Under the pieces are notes generated by a model. The model saw nothing but the letters and a program-made list of their open reading frames with translations. It was not told the DNA's origin and ran no database searches. DNA of 64,000 nt from Branchiostoma floridae (taxonomy: Eukaryota > Chordata > Leptocardii > Amphioxiformes > Branchiostomatidae), in contig NC_049993.1 of the NCBI RefSeq assembly GCF_000003815.2, positions 11,535,703-11,599,702 on the forward strand. Reading direction: 5' to 3'. Shown here piece by piece: positions 45,501 to 57,500 of this stretch. The translations under genes were made by a program, and so were the position numbers. The stretch's first letter is position 1; each line of letters starts with the position of its first letter.

Positions 45501-48500
45501 CATAACATTAATATGCCTCTTCATTGTATTAATACTCACAGTGTCACACACACACACACACACTCCCTATACGGTTTAGTGTCTGTTGTTCCCCGTCTTA
45601 CGAGGGTTGGACGTACAACAGAATTATTTCAACTGTGATTTTGAAACACAGCAAAAACATCCTTTCCCCTGTTATCATTGTAGTTTGAATTCCTTATGAA
45701 AATTGATTTTATAGTATCTCAACACATTGTTATTAGGAGAAGGGGCGGCAGCCGCTGTATGAAGTTCCCTATCTAGATCTAAGGCAATAATTTTCTTAGT
45801 CTTTCTTAACATTTTTGTATAAGGAAAAGTCAATATCCACATTTAAAAGAAATCATAGGGATCCTCATGCTAAGTTACTCTGGCTGAGATAACAACAGTT
45901 AAACTGTCCTTGTATGTGAGGTGCCTACCTTGCTTTGTTACTATCAAAAGTCATGTCCCAGGCAAATATCAGGTAGTGTTGGGACATGTAGGACACGATG
46001 CTCTCCCTACAGAGCACCTGGGAACAGAAGATGTTACTCTGTACACTCTGGTCATGGTGCAGGTACAGGGCTAACAGCTTTCTCTGGAGAGGGAACAAAA
46101 AAAGATATCAGTGATAGTTTCATCAGGCTCTGTAAATAACTTGATAACAAAACTCTTTCTATACAACCAATGGATTATTACCTGGTAGATAACTTAGAGC
46201 TGTTCATTGTTTACGTTATGGCATAGAAGGCTTACGAATACATATTGATTCTAAGGCACTACTGCTTGTACTTGTAGTACATCAAAAATTCAACCTGTAA
46301 TACAAATATCAACACATAGGTGGCACTGCTGTACAGGTGGCACAGTTAGTCCTTGAGTGACAACAGCTACCTTTAGACTGGGTGAGACTGTACTATACTT
46401 ACATCCCTGGCAGGTTTCTGGAAGGCCTCTTTCATGGCATCTTCAAGGGAGCCTATGTAAAACATTGGGTGGCATTCGCCATACCTGAGGGAGGGGACAC
46501 AACAAATGCAAGCTTGCTTAACAACAAAATGAAGACAAATGAGTCAAGAATTCCCAAAAAAACTGAAACTGGAAAGAGGTAAAGTGGTCGTGAATTTTTT
46601 ACCACTGCCACTGGCTGAGCAAAATATTTAGGACATTTTTAGAATTAACGTACAGACTTCTTAACTTTCGAGAACTAGAGATGACAAAAAAGTGCTGGTC
46701 ATTTGCATCTCTGACCTTCATAGACGTGTTGGTAGTTTGCATTTCCCCCACCATCTTAGTGCATTTTCTCCCATTTTCACATTTCCTACAATCTTTACAG
46801 GTAAGGACTTAAAGTGGGTAAGTTACTAAGTTGGAAGTCTTTACCTTTCTGTAAACTCAGTGGTGAAGTGGACTGATGCATTGTACTCATCATCACAGTT
46901 GTCAGGAACTGTAGAACATAGGATAAATAATGACATAAGTGTGTGTATGTTGTAAGCTGTATTGTGTACATATGATTGGTACATATAAGTCAGTATACTA
47001 TGAAACTTCTATGTACATGTAAGTGATGATATAAATATACCAGTACAGAAAGTTCAATTCTTGCATCATAATGATGTCCCTAAGACCGAGAAATTATCAT
47101 CCATATTTGCCAATATTCTGCAAATGCATGTAACTTCATTCACAGATATTGGTGGTAATGTTACAGTGGCACTACATCTTTCATGGTTATAGACAGTGTT
47201 CAAGCCTATGAAGATTATCTTCAAAGATTTCTTGTGTTTTTGTGTTCAGGCTATTGTACTCACTAAGGGGCTGCGGTTTTCTTGTAACCACGTCAGTAAA
47301 ACTCAAGTCGTTGTCATCTACAGTAAAAGAGTCGCTGGCGTCCTCAAAGTCTTCTGTGCTGGACCCGCTGGCATGGCGCTGTCGCCTCTCTTCTTCTACC
47401 TGAAGAATGAAAATATGGTAAATTATAGAATAAGCTGTAAAGTCTATACATACACATACCGCAAAGAGGACTTTTTGGTTACTAAGTATTTGGGAACAAA
47501 TGTTAAAAAAACAAACATTGGCTTTATTTCACCAAATTTGGCCTTCAAAATACAGGAAATGGTGTTTCAGAGGGTAATGATCACACCAGCATCGCTTACC
47601 ACATGGCTTTGCTACACTAAGATGCCCCTACACTGTGAAAAATCCTGTGTTGTACCTACCCATGTACTGAACCTGACAGGTATGTGTTGTACCTACCCCT
47701 GTACTGAACCTGACAGGTATGTGTTGTACCTACCCCTGTGCTGAACCTGACAGGTATGTGTTGTACCAACCCCTGTACTGAACCTGACAGGTATGTGTTG
47801 TACCTACCCCTGTACTGAACCTGATAGGTATGTGTTGTACCTACCCCTGTACTGAACCTGACAGGTATGTGTTGTACCTACCCCTGTGCTGAACCTGACA
47901 GGTATGTGTTGTACCTACCCCTGTGCTGAACCTGACAGGTATGTGTTGTACCTACCCCTGTGCTGAACCTGACAGGTATGTGTTGTACCTACCCCTGTGC
48001 TGAACCTGACAGGTATGTGTTGTACCTACCCCTGTACTGAACCTGACAGGTATGTGTTGTACCTACCCCTGTGCTGAACCTGACAGGTATGTGTTGTACC
48101 TACCCCTGTGCTGAACCTGACAGGTATGTGTTGTACCTACCCCTGTACTGAACCTGACAGGTATGTGTTGTATCTACCCCTGTGCTGAACCTGACAGGTA
48201 TGTGTTGTACCAACCCCTGTACTGAACCTGACAGGTATGTGTTGTACCTACCCCTGTACTGAACCTGACAGGTATGTGTTGTACCTACCCCTGTACTGAA
48301 CCTGACAGGTATGTGTTGTACCTACACCTCCAGGTTCATGCTGACGGGTGTGTGATCTCACTAACCGTCAATGTCATCTGCAGGGGGAGGGGGGTAACGA
48401 CACCATAGTACTTAACCTGGAGTGGTTATCACGTGTCAGCTAATGAGCGACTTGTGCACAGGATATTGTGTACCTATTGCTCAATGAATGCGGTGGAAAA

Positions 48501-51500
48501 TAAAGTACATTTTGATCATTCAGTGAACTCGCTATGAGTATGAGGTTGAAAGAAACAGATTACCCAAACAGTCACTACACTTTCACTGAGCTTTTACAAT
48601 CTAGGACATCATCAAAGGACTAATTTTGTAAATGACTTATATCACAAAACTGACCCATTTTGCAGAATGTGGGACAGTTCATTAACCACAACTGCCATCA
48701 AAGAAGAAGTGAAACCCAATAATAGATGCACCTTACAGTTGATTAGACATTAGACATTAGTGTTATGTATTCGTTTGCCTTCGGGCATGATTTGGCAAAT
48801 AACTATCATTTCTGTTATTGTCACATGTGATGTCATTATTCCCCCAACTGCTATTTTGTAGCTGATGCTGAAGCTATGAACAATTATTCATAATCATAAG
48901 ATAATCCAAAACCATAACAGTGACAAACTGTCTTATTTACAGGATATAGGCAGTTTGCATTTAGATGTATTTTCTAGATAAGTTTGAGTCAAAATATGGT
49001 CCATTCCCCATGGCTTTCTGATGTTTCCTAGAGACAACAAGACTTTGAACCATAGTACTCAGACAAACAGGTACCTAAATGATTAGTACCTAGCTACTGA
49101 CTAGACCAGGTGTTATGTTTTAGCTAATGTAACTTACATTATAAGCCCCTCTTCTGCTAAGGAACAGTGAAGCTATTTCTACTACATGTATATGAAACAT
49201 ATGGAGGGGTGTGTGCATATCAACCTTCTTAAATTATACTTAAATTTGTCCAAAAAGATGGTCATTCCAGCAGTCAATGACTTTGCTTTTTCTATCCCCT
49301 GATATGTTTACTATAACTGTGTGTCCAGCTGTATTTCAAATCTCCTGTTGCCATGACAACAGAGACCAGGCCGTGTAATTCCTTTTCTCCGGAGGTTTGG
49401 CTTGTATATCCCAACACCTGGGAATTGTGCCAGAAAGGCAGTAACCTGTGTTATTATAACACCTGTGGTGTAGAAATGACATCTATTAACCAATCTTCTG
49501 TTTGTGTTGTTTCTTTGTGTTTCTTGTACTTTTTCTATAATTGTGAGCTCAAGTGGTGTTTTATCAGCTTAAAACCTTTGGAAAATGATGCTCAAATGCT
49601 TTGGGAAATGGATTGAAATCTTACTGTATCATTAATGAGCCCTAGGAAAAAAATGTAATGTACTGTAAGATGTATCAATAGAGTTTTGGCCAGCCTATAA
49701 AAACTACAAGAAAAAAAATACCTACCTACCAACCCTATTTTTTCCAGGAAACACAACATTTTTTCCTAGGCTTGTGCAACTAGTGGATCATGAGTACCTA
49801 GAACATTAATTTTTTTTGTACAAGAAACTTAAGGTTCATAAGAGTGGTGAAACTTACATCATCGTCTTTAGCGTCCTGTGGCCATCCCTTCCATATCTGG
49901 TTGCGTACAGGGATATCTGTTAAACTGTACACGTCACATTTCACCTGTGGGCATAAAAAAGAATGCTTGGACTGAGACATTCAACTCATTCCAATCACAG
50001 AATGCAAGAAATATAGATACTGCAATAGAACACATGGCTGGAAGGAACAAACATCTTGGGGTCATGGTAGAATATATGTTATGATTAATATTTATAAAAC
50101 TTAAGTGTAGATTTGATAGGCTTGCTTGTTCAATGCTAGTCACAGATATTACAGTTTATCCAAGCAATAGATAGGTTTGCTTCAAGGCTGACAGCACACA
50201 TTTCAAAGGGAAGGACATGGGTTTGTCAGTGCATGTTAGAAGGTGGTTAAGAAATACACACTAACATAGCATTGCAATGCTGCTGCAAATGCAGAAAACC
50301 AATAGTGTGACTGGTGTCCAGTGTTTGTGACATATCATTTTGTATACTGTAAATGCAGAAACTGTCGCGGTGGTTTAATGTTGGCGGTTTCGTGACGGCT
50401 GCTTCACCGCGAATCAACAACCACCGCAAACATTTTTCCATGGCAATAAGAGACTACAGTGCACGGTGCTACTGTGAAGTTAAGACAAAGGCGAAAAGTC
50501 CATTTTCCAGCAAACGCGAAATTAAATCTCAGCGAACTTAAAAGCATTTACAGTATTTCCCAAACAGGATTTTGGCAAGAAGTAAAATCTGCCTGGAACC
50601 TTGGTTAATAATACTCTTGTTGAAAATATTTGTATGTAATTCATATTTTCATGAGTTTCATTATATAACATAAGTACACAATGTTTGATGATGTTATTAC
50701 AGGGAACATCAAATGTGATGATGTTATAGCACAGAAAGTGATGACTTCACAGCACAGAAAGTGATGACATCACTGCTGCACCACCTTGCATTACCTCACC
50801 TCTCGTATTGTTCTGGAGCCAGGGAAGCTGAGGGGGTAGCTAATGTCCCTGTCCCGATCCCGCACGTTTAGTTTGAAGTCCATTCCTAACTTTGTCAGCA
50901 CGTCACTGCAAGAACACATGCCAAACCACTTCATGCAAAACAACTCATGTCACAGCCAAGCACATGTCAAACAATGCCTGCCCATGCACTAGTTTTGTTA
51001 GTAGGGCCACACTGACACAATTTTATGGATGACATCCTCTGGAGACTCCAAAACTATGGCGCGAGGGCGAAAAAAGAAAAATCCAACAAAAAAGTGATAA
51101 ACACAGGACTAATCANNNNNNNNNNNNNNNNNNNNNNNNNNNNNNNNNNNNNNNNNNNNNNNNNNNNNNNNNNNNNNNNNNNNNNNNNNNNNNNNNNNNN
51201 NNNNNNNNNNNNNNNAGGCTTGGTTTGTGTTATGTTCACCTCCAGTAAGACAATTGTCACCATTTCAATTAAGCATATGTTTTAAAGACAGAACAAGGAT
51301 GCTATGGCCCCATGCCCTGAAAATGTGCCACCTTACCTAGCTGGAAGGTAGATACTCTCGCAAGTATAACATTCTGACTGACCAGGGATGCTATTGGGTG
51401 ACATGTGGCCCCATTTTTTTGAGAACAGTTATAAATCAATGCGCACGGGGATGTCATCCATAAAATTAAGTCGGTGTGGACTAAGTCTCTCCCTAGCATC

Positions 51501-54500
51501 ACACTGCATTCCTCATCACAGTGAGTTGCCCCCCCCCCCCCCCCCATTGTTACCTGATGAATGGTACGGCTGCCAGGGAAGTGAAGGTTGTACTCAATTC
51601 CCTTGTCTACATCTACCACATTTAGTACGAACTCTAGGAGCATCCTTTCTAGAGCAATGCTGTAAGAAGGGTACATGTCACAAGTAGTGATACAAGAGAG
51701 ACGCAAACAACTGTATGGTGGGTGAATAAAAAAAAGTAAAACTCTTGGAAACCTGAATAAATGATTAAGTACAGAGCTGCTTACAAAAAGTCAAATTCCT
51801 GAACCTGTATAAATGCCCAGAGTTTAATGTTTAATGTTCCTGAAGTTTATGGCTACTAATAACAAGCAAGAATATATTGTTTTAAAGTTTTTTGAGTTAT
51901 GCTGAAACCAGTTTTCTAACAGCTACTTCAAAGCCATTAAATACATTACCTCCTGGCATGCCTTCTAACCTGTTATCACTCAAAATAGGTAAGAATCTGA
52001 TGAAGTGAATATATCACATCATGCACTGAAACAGCAATGGGCACTCCTCAAGTACCTTTCTCCATCCACTTCTTGTGAGCCTGAGGCCACTGGAAGGTCA
52101 GGGGTCAACAGAAAGAGCCGGTTCTCTCTGGGAAGATTCAGTGTTGACAGGACAGCCTAGGGCAACAGAAGAAGTAGCACTTTCAATATTGTACGCAATT
52201 TTAGATACCTGAGCACATAAGAATATATTATGGACACACACTTGGATAAAAGTGCTCCTACTTTTCTTGTATGCAATTCTAGAAGCCCCCTTCTCTGATA
52301 TGGTTTCTCCCAGCCTGTACGACAGTGAAAACTATCTCCCAGAATTAACCTCAGTGGATAATAAGACCAATCTAATTAGACTCCTCCCTGTCTGCAGTAA
52401 TTGTGACTTAGCCTTTTGGAGCAGCTGATATTTGGAGTGCTAACTGGCCTCTCAACAACTACTTACCTCAAATAAATCTAGCAAGGATGGGAGATTGAAT
52501 TACCAGCAGACACAAAGAGCCTCTTTGTCTTTGCAAACTGAACAAGCTGTGAGATAGACAGTTTAACAAAGCCGAGATGTGGTCTACTGGAGTTAGTGAC
52601 TGTTTGGGCTGGGAAGAGGTTTTAAACTGCCAATGGACTAAATAATTAGGAGATTTGTCTACAAGCAACAAATTTGTCTGACTGTAAAAGGGTGTATCAA
52701 CACTGTTTAAGCACTACAGAGTCACTGCAATACCGACAAGATCAGGGATACTAAATATAGACTGGTACCTAGCAGGGCTGGACTAGTTTTCTAAAATTCT
52801 CTTGTCTTATCAGGCAAGTACATAAAAAATTTACTTGCCTGAACCAAATTTTCACTTGCCTAAAATCTAAATGACTTTTTCTATGCATTTTCACATCCAG
52901 CAATGGAATTCTTTAAACATTGTTTATTTTTCTGCATTGACAAATGTTTGAAGCCATAACTGAAAAGTTACAAGTACATGTATATCAAAATCTCACTTAT
53001 GGCAAAATCTTACTTGCCGGATGGGGCAAGTGGGGTAGGACATTCACTTGCCCAGGACAATCGAGCTAGTGGACTTGTCCAACTCTGCCTAGCCTGGTAT
53101 CCAAGCCTATTATTTAAAAGGCTATTAGAGATTTGGCAGATATGATAGGTCTACTACTGGGCTAACTGGTACCAGGTTATATAGCTATGCTAAAGAGAGT
53201 CTATTGCAGAAACAATGTATTTATTTCTGTCCGCCAAACCGTACTCACATCGTCAGGTTCCTCCTGGCTAAACCCTCGCAGGTGCTGCTTGTCTGTGGGA
53301 ATCCCCAGCTCCGCTTGTAAAACCTCCTTAATGTTACCTGTGGGGTGATGCAGACAGAAGGGTGTGTCAGAACAACTGTCTACTGATTCATAAATAGGGT
53401 CATCAGGCTGGTAGATCAATTGAACAAAGTCTTTTTTGTTACCCAACCTTCTTTAATTCTTCAGTAAATGTTTCAACGACCATCTGTTGTCTTCATCAGT
53501 ACAAAATGAAACACGTTTGGGCCTGCTTCCTTGCTGCTACGTCACAAAGCTGCAAGGATCCCTTTATCCCTAACATTCTAATGTCAAGTAATTAACATGC
53601 ATTGGCATAATACCGGTAGTAAGACTTATACCGGTAGATTAAATATACTGGAACTTAAAGAGATCTACACATGCAACAATAGTTATTTCTGAGCTGTGCA
53701 CACTTCAGACATCTAGGTGTCCAATACATCATTTACAAAGCATCGATAACAGTGCATTCGAAGACAACAAGGCCAAAAGTTTTCAGTATCTTTTTCAGGG
53801 TAGGCAGCTCGTCGTGGGACAAACACACTGTCACATTCATTGCCAAATTTATAGATGAGCCATAGATCATAATTACACATGCTCACGGCACAAGACGAAC
53901 ATGATTCAACAACAATCTTGAATTTCTGTTGGTGACCTACAACTCATGTAAAAGTGTGAAGAACCGTTGCATAATAGCCCGGATCTACGACTGAATGGGC
54001 AAAATTGAACGTACGCAGCCATTTTCCCGCCATTTTTATATCTACGCTAGCAGTGAAGTGTTACGTCATAGCGTTTGTGACGGACAGGAGTTAAATGAAA
54101 AATCTTGACAGTATACATCCGTTTTCTCATGACATTTTGTATGCTCATGCAGGTTTATGTTTTATGCATTTACTGACAGAAAAGGAAGGAACATCAGAGG
54201 ATGTATAAATGTACATAGCGGCAGTTAATTGTGCCGTGTTTCTTCCTACCGGTATTTTTTACCCCCTCCCAACCACGCGCCCGTTCGTCGTGTAATTCCG
54301 CGGCGTGTTACAATTACAATATTACGCTTTTAGCAGGACAAGAGTGGCAGAAAAGTTACACAGAAGAAGTGGCAAGGGTAACCTATAACAGCAACATGTA
54401 ACTGGAGAAAATGATGCGTTGACAATTTGTCAAATCAGTATGGCTAGAGAAATTGTCGTAAACGTACCGGTATTATGATAATAGATGTTACATCAAAACT

Positions 54501-57500
54501 CACAATACAATAGGTTAATTTCGGATTGCACTGACTCTGTCTTGTTCATATAGCACTGATAGCATTTGTTTCAGTTTGTACTGAAGATGGCAGAAGGTCA
54601 CTGAAACGTGTCTTGTGTAATGAAGAAGACATTGTTCAACTGTCTACAGATGGACATTTCAACTGTAAACGGTAGGACTACAGTGTCATTCCTGTCAAGG
54701 ACTTTTGGTCCTGATGCCTGAAGCTATGAGGAAAACAAATGAAGTACCTCAGACCTTGACATGATGCTTGTACTGTAATACTAATAGACCCAAGGCCATA
54801 CATGTATCGCTACTCTAAGTGTCAATGTGATAGATTTTCTTTCTCTGAGTCTGACACAGCTGTGTTTACATGTTAGCTTGTCCTTAATAAATATCCTCTC
54901 TAACACTCAAATGCCAAAGTAGTTTTTTAAAATCTAAATTCTCAGATTTTTTATAGATTTTTCTTGAATTTCTGCATTAAAAATTGTCCTTTAATACATA
55001 TTATATTAAGTAATGTACCATTTATCAAGATACTTCTGTTAATTTGGTAAAATAATGTTCTTATTCCACAATTCTTTTTCCCTGCATAATGATTGTCGTG
55101 GCAAAAGTATGTGAAAAAACATTAAAACAAAAACAGCAAGAGATGAATACATCTCTGCACATTTCAATCATAAAGGTTTCTTTGTATTCATCACAAATGT
55201 ACATGTATATTGACATGACTGTTACAGAAATACCACTAGCAGCTTGCTGCCTGTCATATAAACTAATTATAAAGAAAACTCAATTATTCCTTGGAATATT
55301 CTCTTGTCTGGAGCGAACCCTTGTTTGAACCTTGACCTGGAGTACTTCCAAGTGATTACAAGATCAGTTCCTACAAGTCAAACGTCTCTCATTCTTAGTT
55401 TGTCCCGCTAAAAGTGTCAGCGCTAGCCTGGGGGGGTTTCACACGCTGTGCAATGACGTCACGCTACGAGGACAAAGCATAATCACTGGTGGGAGCCCAT
55501 AAGCTTGGACAGACAATACCACTTCTCAATGACTACCTTTGATGTGCTAGACGCCTTTTATGTGGAAGCACAGTGTATAAGAGTTTCTCAAAGAATAAGT
55601 CAACTGGAAAGTAAACATGGCTTTCTCAAATTATCATGCGGTTTCTTTGAAATAGTTTGTGACCATCTTCAACAAGTTTGTGAAAATGTTACGTGAAACG
55701 TTAGTTCATGTTACACCCACTACAAGCTTTAAATACCTGCACCTGAATAAAGATCCTAAAACTAACTTCATGCTGCTTGATCCTATTATGCTGACTTTGA
55801 AACAAAATCAAAGGACTTTGGACTTGAGTATGTCATCATAGCCAATTCTATCTACATGTACCATCTGCGCTATGAGCGATTGTTTACATCCGAGGTATTT
55901 GACGACTGGTAGGCAAAAAGACCTTCATCTTATTTCTACCATCTGATTTTTCAGATGACACATCTCTAATACAAGAAGCCTAGCACATGAAACTGTTGTG
56001 TAGGTCTGTCTTCTGTTGCCGTATGGCACGTTTCTTGAGTCAAATTTCCTGCCCAGTGTATTACTATGCCCATGCCCACCATTGCACTGGGAGAAGATGC
56101 TCCATGTTTTCTGGGGCACAAAGAAGCTGCACTCCACTATAGAATGTTCAGACAGGTGTTTGGGGAATGCTGTGTCTATTCAAATACCTTCTTTATACCT
56201 TTGCCCACGATTTTTGTCAGGCAAACTTGACAGATTAGTTTCAAATTTTGTCCATCACATACAGCAAAATCTGTTGATTGACAGAAAACGGGCACTGGCT
56301 AGAGCATTGGGAAGAACAGCAAATGTTGTACCATTAATGGAGATCTAAAACAATCAAACAAAGATCAGGGAAAATCATCTCGATAAAATCATCAGATGAT
56401 CTTCTACCGCCAACCTACCTACAGTACTGGTATCGTCTAGCATGACGTCCACCGTTCTTTCCCTGTACTCCACCTTGAACTCTAACATCCGAGGAGTGGG
56501 CCGCATCATCGGGCCCGCCATTACTGGTTCCCATGGCGACCCTAACGTGGACGTCCCCGCCATTGCTTGTAGTTGTTGTCCAACTACTGATAAGTCAGGA
56601 CTGGAAAATACATAAAAGACTAGAGTTCCACGAACACATACCTTTGCCAAATAATTTGTTATGTAGAATGATGTCTGTAGACAAATGCGTTACTCATTTC
56701 ATTTTCTTTATAATTAAATGCTTGGAGTTGGTTTATAAAATTTCGGCATTTATTATGCAAATTAGATACCAATTTACAATTAATTGATATCAAATTGTAT
56801 CAAGCATTACTTAAGCTATCAGCATACCAAAAATCATGATGATCCTTTGATCCATTCTTGACTTATTCTCTTTCAAAGTCTTTAAATACACCTCTTACTC
56901 TCTTCCCTCTTTCTCAGTTACATATGTGACAACTTTGATGAAAGTACTATAATGGAATGCAGTGGATTTATGAACTTTTCCTAATCAATTATGCAAATTA
57001 GCTGTTAACTTGCATAATAAGTATCACATTATATAAGTCTTCATTTAGGCTATCTACATGCCGAAAATCATGACGATCCGTCAACACGTTAATATTTTCT
57101 CATTAATTATGCAAATGAGAGCATCATTTGCATGATAAATATGTATTGACATTTCTCTCTTTCTCAGCTACATATGTGACAAGTTTTAAAGCCCTATCAT
57201 GGAATGTAGTGAATTTATAAAATATCCTCATTAATTATGCAAATTAGCTGTTGATTTGCATAATTGTTATCTGATTATGTAGGTCTTCACTTACGCTACC
57301 TACATACAAAAAAACATGATGATCCGTCAACATGTTCATATTTTCTCATTAATTATGCAAATGAGGTTACCATTTGCATAATTGATATCTGTCGACATTT
57401 CTCTCCTTCCCAGCTACATATGTGACAAGTTTGAAAGTCCTATCATGGAATGAAGTGGATTTATAATTTTTCCTCATTAATTATGCAAATTAGCTGCTGA

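Noticed and set aside
47196-47744. 182-codon open frame, plus strand
   Set aside because: It runs antisense to a FAF1 exon and into the 37-bp minisatellite; its repeated CCTYPCTEPDRY-like end is simply the translated repeat.
47645-48327. CRISPR-like or coding repeat array
   Set aside because: Direct 37-bp tandem repeats with no spacers and no splice-supported frame.
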